From Plasmodium brasilianum (taxonomy: Eukaryota > Apicomplexa > Aconoidasida > Haemosporida > Plasmodiidae), in the NCBI RefSeq assembly GCF_023973825.1, contig NC_090124.1:340001-404000 (forward strand): a DNA stretch of 64,000 bases, given 5' to 3'. A model generated the notes under the pieces. It worked only from the letters and a program-made list of their open reading frames with translations, ran no database searches and was not told where the DNA came from. The first letter of the stretch is position 1, and each line of letters begins with the position of its first letter. Positions 1 through 11,374 of the stretch are shown here, piece after piece. A program made the position numbers and the translations under genes.

Positions 1-433
1 TGTGTGTTGGTATGTATATATATAAGTGTGTACGCGTACTGTACATGTATTAGTGAATATAGAAAAAATGCGAATGGACAATTCTATTCTTTTATAGAAG
101 TAAAAAGTTATAGGGTCATATTTATAAGTTTGTTGGAAATTGCATTTTTATTGACTTTTCATACATATGCAGAGTAAAAAATAAAATAAAAGAAAAGATA
201 AAAGATAGCAGAAGTTTAGCACAGTTCGGACATTAGTAGAGGGAGAGTGGCATATACACATATATAAATGCACACATATATACATGTGTGTACATACATA
301 CGTGCATGCTTACATATATGTGCACATATGTACATGCACGCATAAACCCATATATACATAAACACACATACCCATACCTGTGCATGAACTTCCCCAAACT
401 ATAGAAAGGGAAACATTAGACAGAGAATAAGAG
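1..433. other. Upstream region of the first gene
   Basis: No gene is visible here. The stretch is AT-rich with many short alternating runs of the TATATG/CACATA type between about 250 and 380. It is presumably promoter and 5' UTR of the plus-strand gene that starts at 434. Confidence 0.5.
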
Positions 434-2368
434 ATGGAAAACGGAAAAAATATGAATCGAAAAAAGTATGAATACTTAAATAACAACTACTCCACTATTT
501 ATAATGAGGAGGATAGAGAGGGGGAGTTATTAAATAAAAATTATGACGCATCAACGAATTATGACTGTGATCATAATTTAATGGATGAAGATAAAAGTAA
601 TATACATAATAACCACAACATTAAAGAATATTCAAACATAAATGGTTTTCAGTGCTCTAAAAATAACAGGAAATCAAAAAAAAATATGGAAAAATCAAAA
701 TTAATTAATAATAATAATAATTATAATAATAATAATAATAATAATTACAATAATAATATTAATTACAATAATAATAATAATTACAATAATAATAATAATT
801 ACAATAATAATATTAATTACAATAATAATAATAATTACAGTAATAATAATTACAATAAAAATAATTACAATAATAATAGTTATAGTAATAATAATAATTA
901 TAATAATAATAATTATAATAGTAATAATTATAATAGTAATAATTATAAAAATAATAATTATAAAAATAATAATAATGATAACGAAAACGCTTTATATCAG
1001 ATGAATAATAATATGTATGACAAAATAAAATATAATAATAATGATGAAGACGAATGTTCAGAGACTCATTACCATTTTGAAAATAATAAATATAGCCATC
1101 ATAAAGATTTAGAAAATAATCGTATTCTCATTGAACATGATGAAATTATATCAAATAGAAGAAATAATTTGAGAACAAATATGCAAATAGTAGTAAAAGC
1201 TTTAATAATAATAGGTATTTTTTTACTGCTTGTATTTCTTATTACAAAATTTAAAAAGTTTATTACGATAATAAATAGTGTTATCCAGTGGGTAGGTGAA
1301 CAAGGATCATGGAGTATTCTTTTATTTATTTTGTTGTTTACTTTTACATCACCTTTATTTATGTCTGTTGAAATTATGTGTGTAGGTGCAGGATTAATAT
1401 TTTCTGGAGTATATGGTAAAATTATGGGTATACTTGTAGCCGTTTTCTCAGTTTCTGTAGGATATGTGTTAGGAATGTCTTTATGTTTTTGCATATCAAG
1501 ATATTTAATTCATGATTATATATATAAAAAATTAATGGTATACCCTATATATCTAGCATTTAATCAATCCATTAATTCGAATGGTTTATCGTTTGTTCTT
1601 TTAATTCGTCTTTCACCTATTTTACCAGCAACTGTTGTTAGTTATATTTTGGGAGTAACCTCCATCAGATATAAAGATTTTGCGTTAGGCTCTGTTTCAG
1701 CCTTGCCAAGTAAGACAGAAATGAACGAAAGACAAAATTGAAGTGGAAAAATGAGCTTAAAGTTAGAAAAATGAACGAAATAATAGTAATAATGGTAGTC
1801 CTAATAAGAGCAGTAGTTATAGCAGTTATGATAGTAATTGCAACTGCCATAGCAGTGAGAATCGTTTTGCACCAGTTTTTTGCATATCTACTTTTTTGTT
1901 TTTCTAAGTTAATTTCTTTTTTTGTTTACATTCCTTTTTTTGTCGCTCTCACCCATCTCAACAGGCATAAGTATATTTGTATATATTGGAGTATTACTTC
2001 AGGACATTTCTAACATATCAGGTAAAACTGTTTTATTTTTTTATTTTTTCTCATCATATTGTTATTGTTTCGTTTATTTGTCATATAAATGAGTTTTCAT
2101 ATCATCATTGTATTCACGTTCACATATGGAACAAAATTTTACCTTTAACCTTTTGCGTTTACTATGTATCATCGCTTAATATACACACTTTGTCACTTAC
2201 CTTTTTAAAGAACTAGATAATCACTGGAGCAATCTAATCATTCTTTTTGTCGGTTTCATCCTTGGTGTTATTGCCATTGCATACATATCAGTTGTTACCA
2301 AGAGAAGATTAAACAGTTTGAATATTATGAACTCATCATTATCAGAAACAAATATGGATATTGAGTAA
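434..2368 (+). CDS. VTT-domain membrane protein (SNARE-associated Golgi / TVP38-TMEM64-DedA family), 3 exons
   Basis: The family sits in Golgi/ER membranes; relatives include Tvp38, TMEM41 and VMP1, some of which scramble lipids. Exons are 434-1709, 1965-2021 and 2211-2368. All borders are GT..AG and phases match, giving about 496 residues. The unspliced frame stops soon after 1709, so splicing is required. Residues 1-240 are hydrophilic with a long Asn/Tyr repeat. Membrane segments start near residue 251. The conserved VTT signature is visible as RLSPILPATVVSYILG followed by an F..GS...P turn, and exon 2 supplies the expected continuation ISIFVYIGVLLQDIS. Exon 3 adds the last membrane helix (NLIILFVGFILGVIAIAY) and a short cytosolic tail. 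The family assignment is firm. The cellular role in Plasmodium is inference. Confidence 0.88.
700..985 (+). repeat. Asn/Tyr-coding AAT/TAT repeat
   Basis: Imperfect trinucleotide-type repeat of AAT, AAC, TAT and TAC codons inside exon 1 of the VTT-domain gene. It encodes runs of Asn broken by Tyr and a few Ile, Ser and Lys. This is typical Plasmodium low-complexity insertion and lies outside the membrane domain. Confidence 0.9.
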
Positions 2369-2752
2369 ACATGTATATGAAATAAAAAAGAGTTGTATTG
2401 TAATAAGCGATGGTACATAATTGAAGAACTGGTTAATTATGCGTAGGATGAATCTTGTGGAATACATGTTTATAATGCTTGCGTCAGCACACATACTCAT
2501 ACAACATAGAAGTACCCATACAAATGTCCATACGCATATATGTACAGATGTATATACACATGTATATATAACAGAAGATGAAGATGAAGAAGAATAAAAA
2601 TAAAAAAAAAGTGCAATTATATAGGCATATTTTGTAACCCAAATTTTTATTTTCATATAATACATTTTGATTGTTTTTTTGTTTTTATTTTTGCTTCTTC
2701 CTTTTTTTTTTAATTTTTTGTAAACAGGAACTTATTTATTATTTTTCATTAT
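2369..2752. other. Convergent 3' intergenic region
   Basis: 384 bases between two tail-to-tail genes. Nothing coding is supported. It holds TA/CA-rich sequence and A and T tracts that could serve 3'-end formation of both genes. Confidence 0.5.
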
Positions 2753-4875
2753 CTATTCATTATATCCATTGCTATCGCCATAATTATTATTATCGCTTTC
2801 ATCATCATTTCCATCATCATTTCCATCATCATTTCCATCATCATTTCCATCATCATTTCCATCATCATCTCCATCATCATCTCCATCATCATTTCCATAT
2901 CCGTCGTCATTGTCATCTGCATCATTTTCCTCCTGAGCGTTTTGTTCACATGCTGATTTATTTGATCTTACCGATGAAGCACTTTCCATATTAACAAGAT
3001 CATTTTCTCGTTCATTAGACAAGATCTTTTCCCTGTAAAATTTATGCGTTCGTGAGTAAATATACATAATTCACGTGTATATATACGTATGCATATGATC
3101 ATACATAAAAACATGACTACGACCACAACATCAATCATAACCACATTCACAACTTCACACATGTATGTATATATGTATTCATGTTCGAGTGTATATAAAG
3201 GTTTGCATTTTTATTCTATATATTCAATATTTGATGTATTTCATTTGAACCAAATCATGTTAAATGCATTTTAAGCTATTTTTCATTCATACATTTAGCA
3301 GTTTTACTTTAATATTTTGTTTAAATTTTAACCAAACCTTAAAATTTTGTTAAAAAAGTTTAACAAAAATTTTAGCAGTTTTGTCATTTAAGGGGGGAAA
3401 TATGTTATCTCCATTCATACATGCATAAATGTATGGATATGTATATATGTGTATGTATGTATGTATGTACAGATAAATTATGCATCTATATATGCACGTA
3501 TTTACTTGATATGGTGGTAGAACCTCTCGAATAGGCCATCCTCATTTATACTATTAGAGCTCCTGGTTTTTTCCTTTTCAGATATATCCGGATTTTCTTT
3601 TTTCTTCTCATTCAGTAGGAAAAATATTTTATTTTTAAACTCCTCTCTTCCTTTTAGAATTATTTTACTTAATGATGAAGCTAGCTGAACACCATATATG
3701 TCTAAAGCCTGTCTTAGCTAATTGGTGAAAAAGGTGGGTAAAAATAAGAAAAAAAAAAAAAAGAATAAAAATATATATTGTGCTTTTAACTGCTGTATCG
3801 TTCATATAATGCCTTGCACTGCTGTGTCAAATACATTAATACATATAAACAAATATATATACACGTGTACATAAAGATACGCACATGTATACTTGCCCTC
3901 ATGGTTGTTACCTGATAATCTGAAAGACTCTCAAATTCCTGTGGTAGTTCCGTTTTTACACTATTAAACAAATTCAGTGTGCATTTTTTTAGTAAATTAG
4001 ATAGGTACTCTCCTTCCTTGAAAAAATTAAGAAAAAGAAAATTGTGAAAAAGGATAAAACAGATAATATAAACTAAATTGACAATATAGACAAAAGAAAA
4101 AAAAACAAATTCCTTTATATGATATTAGTCAGTTTGTTAACAAAAAAAAAAAAAAAAAGAGTACTTTTATGCAGGATTTGTTTAAGTTAGCAAAGGAAAT
4201 ATCGCTTCCCCTAACGTCTATCCCCTACAGATAAACAAATATAAATGTGTAGTATTATGTAGAAATATTTTCACTATCTTTGAGTAGGACCATACATGGC
4301 AAAAATGCATAAAAAAGAGACATCTATATATATACACATAAACACACATATATATATGCATGTACCTATGCAGTGCTATTGTGCGAACTCACCAAAATGA
4401 TTGTGTTCCATGTAGATTTCTCCGATCTCTTCACATAAAATGCGTGCGCTATCTTCAAAATAGAGAATATGACCAAAGGAATAAAACAAAATTTCAGTAA
4501 TAGATAAAAAAAAAAAAAAAAAAAGAGGATGCATAATATAATACATGTTTTAAATCTTCAAGACATTCCAAGTTAGATAATTCGTATGGACACAATTCAT
4601 TTAGGTTTTCAATCTGCACAAGAAAATAGTCATATTATGTTTATGTAAGTTTTACGATTACATTAAATATACACGTGCTACATAAACACATATATATAAG
4701 GCAAACATTCATTCGTGAGAACTTGATATATGGAAAAAAAAAAAAAAAATATCACATTGAAGAGCTCCATCCCAAACTGAGGTCCATAGAGTTTTAAAAA
4801 ATTTCTGCCGTCATGAGGAAAAGTAAAATAAATACACAAAAAAGCGAAAGTGTGTGTACATGTACACATACGAAA

Positions 4876-4909
<34 letters not shown>

Positions 4910-5996
4910 GTATATGCATATACGTATATACACATATAAGTGCAAACGAGTGAAGTACGAAACTATGGGCAGCTGTTAGAGAGCCACATGGACTCCTGAC
5001 AACAGTAGTCTACCCCTTCCTCCTACTTTCCTACTTGCAATCATTTGTTATAGAACAATCAGCCGCATTATTGCCAAAGAGAGGCATAGAATTAACGTAG
5101 CGAATTAAAAAAATAAAACCTGTATTACTATTTGGTATGTTTGTAAAGACATTATCTGATTTGCCTACATTAATATAAACATTTATGCTCAAATTATAAG
5201 AACTTAGGTGTGTTTTTCGGAATATTATACCTTCACAATGCCCTATCAACGAGTTTAACAACAAATTTTTATCATCATTAGAGAAATATTCGCACGCATA
5301 TATAAATTCTTTATCATTGTCGTAACAGCACTTGACAATTATATCTCTCTTCCATAAAAGAGTTAAATTTATATAAATAGGTATTCTTTTATCATATATA
5401 TATTTACTATCAATTTTCAATATAACTGATATTTCTATTGACCATTTCCATTCTTCATCAACATATTCCTTAAAATTTTGAACAAAAGTATGATTTAAAT
5501 CTTTATCAATTACTAACATGAAATCCCATATTTTATTTTTTATCACTTTTGCTTTTATGTGTAAAAAACCATAAGCTGTTTTGAACGAATACAAAAGAAT
5601 AGTTTTCAACCCAATACCAAATTTACCGCTAGTTTTACATTTATCCTTTGATGTTAAAAACATTTCCGAAAATTTTTCTAAGTCTTTTATTTCTGTCCCC
5701 TCACCATTATCTCTACATGTGATTTCGTAAAAAGATAAATTCTTGTTATATTCCCTTATTAATATTTCGACTTTTTTGTCAACCTTTTTTTCGACCTCTT
5801 GTACTACTCTTTTTTCTCCTTTTTTGTCTTCTTTATTTTCATGTACCTTACTACTACACAGCGCATCAATGGAGTTATCAAATAACTCCTTAACAGTCAT
5901 AAACAGAGCGTTTTCTTCATAAAAACCGGTAACAGATAAGTTTTTGAAAAAAAAGGAATAAGTGGATTTACTGTTTTCAATCAATTTATTATCCAT
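2753..5996 (-). CDS. TOP6B: DNA topoisomerase VI subunit B-like, 8 exons
   Basis: Topo VI is an A2B2 type IIB enzyme of archaea, plants and some protists; subunit B is the GHKL ATPase that drives strand passage. Minus-strand exons are 5996-5035, 4804-4756, 4613-4545, 4452-4393, 4224-4165, 4016-3912, 3717-3506 and 3032-2753, all GT..AG and phase-consistent, giving about 598 residues. The ATG at 5996 is the first in frame. GHKL motifs are visible: KELFDNSIDAL at 36-46 (Glu37, Asn41), DNGEGT at 96-101, and GKFGIGLKT at 124-132. A Lys/Glu-rich insert (about 50-76) separates the first two. Later exons carry the transducer part, including IAHAFYVKR and GIDVRGSDISFANLNKS. The C-terminus is an acidic Asp/Asn/Gly repeat. 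The partner subunit A is not in this window. Family call is strong; exon borders are by eye. Confidence 0.87.
2790..2910 (-). repeat. 15-bp coding repeat, Asp/Gly/Asn-rich tail of Topo VI-B
   Basis: On the plus strand the unit reads about CATCATTTCCATCAT and recurs about eight times. On the coding (minus) strand it encodes GNDD/GDDD blocks that form the acidic tail of the Topo VI-B protein. Copies differ by single T/C changes, which suggests slippage-type expansion. Confidence 0.85.
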
Positions 5997-6821
5997 GTGT
6001 TGACCCACACACTCGTTTGTTAAATATTATGATGCAAACGGAAACTGCAATAAGTTTAAAAAAAAATTAGAGCAAATTTCCTCAAATTGGGTAAATGTTA
6101 CACACTGCTAGCTTTTTTATTTTTTATTTTTTTATTTTATCACTATTGTCACAAAAAAATTTTGCCTTTCTAGCCAATTTTCATTTTTTGCAAAAAATTG
6201 TCCACTTTTGGTCATTAAAAAAAAAAAAAAAAAAAAAAAAAAATTACCAAAATTTCAAAGGCACACAGTCAACAGTGTAATAAAAGTAACGTAGTTTAAA
6301 ATGCTCGTGTGGTAAATGCCACAAAATAATTTATGCAGAGCCGTAAGGGCGCACATGCACCTATACATACGTACATAGTACACATATATAGCACACATAT
6401 ACAGCATATATATATATTAAATATATATACATATAGTATATATATTGTGTGTGCGTATGTACGAAACAACGGCGTGTGCAAAACTTTGCTAATTATTTTT
6501 ATTCGTATACAAATGAAAATTGGCAAATGATGGGACACAAATTGGTGAAACATAAGTATGTATTTTAGTACGTACCTAGTTCTATGCAGCAATGGAATAA
6601 AAAAAAAAAAAAAAGAAAACAGTAATATTAGCATTAAAAAAAAATTTGCCGCTATTTTCTTTCATGTGTATATCCACATATTCGCTAGTATACTGATAAC
6701 ACTTATGTACACTGTTTGAGCGTGCTTAACATAATACACAACTACATTTTCCAGTTGACCTGAACAAAATGAGGAATTTTTAAAAATTTTCTTTGCATAC
6801 ATTTTTACACTAAATCATTTT
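5997..6821. other. Intergenic, upstream of Topo VI-B
   Basis: No supported gene. A run of 25 or so A bases lies near 6217-6243, and TA/CA-rich sequence lies at 6360-6450. It contains the presumed promoter of Topo VI-B and the 3' end of the T-protein gene. Confidence 0.5.
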
Positions 6822-7955
6822 TCATATTTTATATATGGATAAAGGAACAAAAGGCATTTTCGTAATTTGGGCAATTTCCAACTTATTTAAGCATTCTACT
6901 TTTATATTATTATTAACATTCGATTGATCTGTCTTTACATAGCCCATAGCTATAGGTTTTTGTAGCAAAGGGGAAAAAACACTGCTCGTGATAAAACCAA
7001 TTTCTTCATCTACTTTTTCATTCGAATAAATTTTTGAATTTTCTTTCGGTACAATTGTAGAAGTATTTATAACTAATCCAACTCTTTTTATTTTAGTACC
7101 GTTTTTTATTTGATTCATTATAATATGAGCTCCATTAAAATTTAGTTCTTTTAATCTTCTCTGTCCTAAAACCCATTTATAATTCGATTCAATAGGAGTA
7201 AAATTTTCATTAATATCTTTTCCATAAACACAAAAACCACTTTCTAATCTTAACGTATTTTGAACTGCTAAACCTCCTGGTTTTACTAATGGATTAGTTA
7301 ACATATATTCATACAACTCTGTAATATGTTTATTAGGTATTAATATATCAAAGCCATCTTCCCCTGTACATGTATATCTATTTAATAAGCAATTTTCTGC
7401 TTTATTTAATTTATATATATTACTGGACATAAAACTACAATCTTCTAAATTTATGTCATCATTTACCATCTCCTTTAATATGTTAACAGATTTAGATCCT
7501 TGTATACAAATGGAACTATGAGAGGTATACTCTTCAATTTTTACATCTAACTGTGTATTCTCTAAAAGTTTCTCATTTAGATATGTATAAACTTTATCCT
7601 TACATTGTATATTCAAATATAATAACAAATGATTTTCTATTAATATTATTATTATATCATCTATAATTCCACCCTTTTCATTTAATAATAAACTCATTCT
7701 ACATTCATTTTCCCATAAGCCCTTAATATCACTACCTACATATTTTTCTATGAAATTTATCTTGTCCACCCCACTTATTTTTAAAATAGGCCTGTATGTG
7801 TAATCAAATAAGGAACAGTTAGACCTAGTATGTAAATGGGATGTTATTAATGTGTCGTCTTTGTATTCATCTGGAACGTAATAGCCATTATATATCTTAA
7901 AAATAGCATTGTTCTTTTTGTGGACGTCATATAATATAGTTTTCAATACCTGTTC
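6822..7955 (-). CDS. GCVT: Aminomethyltransferase (glycine cleavage system T-protein), main exon
   Basis: T-protein moves the C1 unit of the aminomethyl-H-protein onto tetrahydrofolate and releases ammonia, in mitochondria. The exon matches GcvT along its length: LYDVHKK at the start, GGIIDDIIIILIENHLLLYL, GEDGFDILIP, and LRLESGFCVYGKDINENFTPIES near the folate site, then a C-terminal barrel. No ATG opens this exon; it follows a plausible acceptor (TTTTTGAAG at 7962-7956), so at least one 5' exon is missing. One phase-compatible candidate is 8170-8156 (five codons, MRQPF, donor GTATGT), but it gives no clear transit peptide. A second ATG frame at about 8211 encodes a basic, hydrophobic leader (MRVAKMISLLW) but is out of phase. 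As I recall, Plasmodium lacks a recognisable P-protein, so its role in a full glycine cleavage cycle is uncertain. Confidence 0.88.
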   Translation of the reverse strand, partial: EQVLKTILYDVHKKNNAIFKIYNGYYVPDEYKDDTLITSHLHTRSNCSLFDYTYRPILKISGVDKINFIEKYVGSDIKGLWENECRMSLLLNEKGGIIDDIIIILIENHLLLYLNIQCKDKVYTYLNEKLLENTQLDVKIEEYTSHSSICIQGSKSVNILKEMVNDDINLEDCSFMSSNIYKLNKAENCLLNRYTCTGEDGFDILIPNKHITELYEYMLTNPLVKPGGLAVQNTLRLESGFCVYGKDINENFTPIESNYKWVLGQRRLKELNFNGAHIIMNQIKNGTKIKRVGLVINTSTIVPKENSKIYSNEKVDEEIGFITSSVFSPLLQKPIAMGYVKTDQSNVNNNIKVECLNKLEIAQITKMPFVPLSIYKI

Positions 7956-8170
7956 CTTCAAAAATGGAAAAAAAAAAAAAAAAATTAACTTATAGTGCTG
8001 CGTTCCTAATAACTACAAGTGGTTACCATTATGCAGGCGTTCTTGTATATACAACGCAGGGAAAAAGTTATCAGTGTGGGACGTAGTATACATCGTATTA
8101 TATACAGTACAATGCACTATACATATGTATATACACCACACATTAAACTACATACGAAAGGCTGCCGCAT

Positions 8171-9703
8171 AATTATTACACCATAGCAGACTTATCATTT
8201 TTGCAACTCTCATTTTGTTTAGCATTATATTATTTAACATTATTATGTTTTCCTTCATTTTTTTTTGCTTCATTTTTTTTTTGCTTCATTTTTTTTTACT
8301 TCATTTTGTTTTTCGACTATTTTTAATTAAAATATATATTATTAGTCTCTCTTTCAATTATTCGTTTGCTCTCTATATCTTACCTTTCTTTTGTTAACTG
8401 AGGAAAAATGCCTAAGTAGGTATACTCTCTTGTTATACTTAAGTATGTTCTTCATTTTTCTCCTTTTTTCTCGTTCTTCTCATTTTTATCAATTTTCTCA
8501 TTTATTTGAATTTTCTCATTTATTTGAATTTTCTCATTTATTTTAATTTTCTCACTTATTTTAATTTTCTCACTTATTTGAATTTTCTCACTTATTTGAA
8601 TTTTCTCACTTATTTGAATTTTCTCACTTATTTTAATTTTCTTATTTATTTGAATTTTCTCACTTATTTTAATTTTCTAATTTATATTATTTTTCTAATT
8701 TATTTTAATTTTCTAATTTATTTTATTTTTCTAATTTATTTCAATTTTCTAATTTATTTTAATTTTCTCAATATTCTCATTTTTCTCACCCCATTTTTTT
8801 TTTTTTTTTCTTTGAATTAAAAACGGCTTTTATGCCAATTTGAATTACGTAGAATTGTATATACACATGGATACTTATATTTATCTATATCTATATTTAT
8901 ATATTTAAGTACTAACGAAGTTCTTATAAATCGTGTATGTATTTGAACAGTCGTCTCCAATTGTTACGAGCTTTACACTATATGTGACATGTCATACAAT
9001 GTTAAAGCGCTTGTATGTACCTTCATTTTTTGAAGTTGAAATAAAATAAGAACGTTATTTTGTTTCATTTTACTTTTATTTTATTTTATACATTTATTTT
9101 ATTTATGTCATTTATATTTTTTCTTATATTATACACGGTGCTACCAAAATTTTATGTTAGTTTTTTGAAAGGACGTATCACCTTTTTTTTTTTTTTTTTT
9201 TTCCTTTTTTTAGACTGTGAACAATAATATTATCAATTTTTTAACCAACAGTTTTTAAGAAAATGTTTCATTATTAATTCTTCGAGTGTATTTTGTCATT
9301 TGCTTGTTTTATACCTCAAATGAAGGCTTCCCCCAAGAGGACGTCACTGCATATTCTACCATATTTTATTACTTTTCAATGCTTTTACGTAAACGTGTAC
9401 ATATAATTTTGAAACATCCTCGAAGACTCATTTGTTTTCCGCGTGATGCGTATGTGTATGTATGCATAAAAATTCATATGCATGATCATGATTTTAAATT
9501 TGCATCAATATCCATCTATTATTAATATATACATATATAAATATATATATACATATATAAATATATATATAAATATGTGTGTGTGGGTATTTACACCATA
9601 GTTATTCCATTGACTGTGTTTATTTTTTCGTCCGAACGCCCCCGAACTCCCTAAAGCATAGTGTGCCAACCAGCAAGATATTAAGAAATTTTTACGACTC
9701 ATA
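8171..9703. other. Divergent intergenic region between T-protein and UBA4-like genes
   Basis: No supported gene. T-rich, with an 18-bp minisatellite (listed separately), a pure T tract near 9182-9203 and TA-rich sequence at 9520-9580. It probably holds both promoters. Confidence 0.5.
8489..8776. repeat. 18-bp minisatellite, about 16 copies
   Basis: Unit is close to AATTTTCTCATTTATTTG, with copies varying at C/T and G/T positions and later copies drifting to TTTCTAATTTATTTTAA. Because 18 is a multiple of three, a false open frame with a hexapeptide period runs through it; no protein is inferred. Confidence 0.9.
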
Positions 9704-11374
9704 ATGATGCACCTTGTAAAGTACGATTACGTTAAGTATGCAATATGCTTTATACTCGGCTATTACGTAAGAGGAATAATAAAATTCGTAAAAAGGAAGA
9801 AAAAAAATATATTTATAAATGTTAAAGTTGTATTATATAGTAAGATAAGGTCACTTTTTTGTTCATACCTTATTTCATCTTACGAAAAGAATTTAGTAAA
9901 AATTGAAAAAGATTTATTTTATAAAAATTATGATAGAGAAACTATTGAGAAACATGGAAAATATATAAACATTTATGATATGCCATCAGATGCATTTGAG
10001 AAAATAAGTCAAACTAAAATTTTAATTATTGGTATAGGTGGGTTAGGGTCCCCATTGTGCTTATATTTAAGTAAATTTACTTTTAAAGAAATAGGTTTAG
10101 TAGATGGTGATAAAGTAGAAGAGTCTAATTTACATAGACAAATAATACATAAAAAAAAAAATGTGGGTTTAAATAAAACCATTTCTGCAAAATTAACTGT
10201 AGAAGATATAGATAGAGATAGTAATAATATAAAATGTTACCCTTTTTATTTTGATAAAATAAAGGGTTTAGATCTTATTAAAAAATATGATATCATAATA
10301 GATTGTACTGATAATATAAGCACAAGATTTTTAATTAATGATATATGTGTTTTGTATAAAAAAAAATTAATTTTTGGAAGTGCTTTGGGTTTATATGGAC
10401 AATTGAATGTTTTCAATATGAGTGAAAATTCTTCTAACTGTTATAGATGTATAAAAAATTTTAATAATCACACTGAAGGTAATGATTGTGATGAGAATGG
10501 AATACTTTCTACAGTAACAGGGGTGATAGGACTACTACAAGCTAATGAAGTTATTAAGTTATCAACAGGTTTACATAAAGAAACATTAAAAAATTTTTTA
10601 ACATACAATAGTTTTTCAAATGTAAAACCATTTGAAACATTAAATATTAATAAAAAGAATAAAAACTGTATTTGTTCAAGTCATAATTTTAAAGAGTTAT
10701 ATAATTTTATTTTGAATAATAATTATCCTAATAATAATGATACGGAATGCAAGAAAATTAACACATCGTCGTACAAATATGATATAGATGTTTTTAATTT
10801 TCTAGATATTTTAAATAAAAATTTCAGTTTTTTTGAATTCCCCATTGATCACTTATGTATTTTAGATGTACGAAAATATAACAACACAAATGTGTACGGG
10901 CTAAGGAATTCCATAAAATGGAGCTATTGCGACATCATGGAATCGATCAGTTATTATGCCGGTGGTTCTAATGCGGATAACAGGGGTAATGACCCTAATG
11001 CTTTAAACAGTGGAAATACTGCAATCACTACCAACAATATGAATAAGTTAGTTAAAATAATTCTGGATAAGCTAGAAATATCGCTCTTAAAGGGAAATAT
11101 AGTAATTATTGTCATATGCAGAAGGGGTATTGATTCCTTAAAAATAACCAAGTATTTCAATAAATTTTTCTTAGGCGAAAAAAATAATTCATTTAGTTGT
11201 GCGGATAAAGCAACACCCGTATTCTCTTCATTTGATAATAAGTTAAAATATTTCAATGAAGAGGAAAAAATTGGTACATATAATTTCCCAAACAAAAATA
11301 TTTTTACCTACAATATGAAGGGAGGTTATATAGAACTTCAGAAAAAAATATTTAAAAATTTGCCTTTTTTATGA
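9704..11374 (+). CDS. UBA4: UBA4/MOCS3-type E1 with C-terminal rhodanese domain
   Basis: This family adenylates and thiolates the C-terminal glycine of Urm1 (or MoaD-type) proteins and feeds sulfur to tRNA wobble-uridine thiolation. Single exon, 556 residues. Residues 11-28 form a hydrophobic, membrane-anchor-like segment, which most UBA4 proteins lack. The E1 core shows the nucleotide loop GIGGLGSP (110-117), LVDGDKVEESNLHRQ (132-146), GLNK, and DCTDNISTRFLIND (200-213). Cys262 in GNDCDENGILS occupies the MoeB/MOCS3 active cysteine position. Zinc ligands are CYRC (246-249) and a reduced CIC (322-324) where CxxC is usual. A diverged rhodanese domain follows from about residue 385, with the catalytic loop CRRGIDS (Cys472). 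An Asn/Gly-rich insert near 425-445 splits it. Both catalytic cysteines are present, so it looks functional. Confidence 0.87.
   Translation: MMHLVKYDYVKYAICFILGYYVRGIIKFVKRKKKNIFINVKVVLYSKIRSLFCSYLISSYEKNLVKIEKDLFYKNYDRETIEKHGKYINIYDMPSDAFEKISQTKILIIGIGGLGSPLCLYLSKFTFKEIGLVDGDKVEESNLHRQIIHKKKNVGLNKTISAKLTVEDIDRDSNNIKCYPFYFDKIKGLDLIKKYDIIIDCTDNISTRFLINDICVLYKKKLIFGSALGLYGQLNVFNMSENSSNCYRCIKNFNNHTEGNDCDENGILSTVTGVIGLLQANEVIKLSTGLHKETLKNFLTYNSFSNVKPFETLNINKKNKNCICSSHNFKELYNFILNNNYPNNNDTECKKINTSSYKYDIDVFNFLDILNKNFSFFEFPIDHLCILDVRKYNNTNVYGLRNSIKWSYCDIMESISYYAGGSNADNRGNDPNALNSGNTAITTNNMNKLVKIILDKLEISLLKGNIVIIVICRRGIDSLKITKYFNKFFLGEKNNSFSCADKATPVFSSFDNKLKYFNEEEKIGTYNFPNKNIFTYNMKGGYIELQKKIFKNLPFL

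Noticed and set aside
8506..8820. Open frame with a Phe/Leu/Asn/Tyr hexapeptide repeat
   Set aside because: It is the 18-bp minisatellite read in frame; no non-repetitive part.
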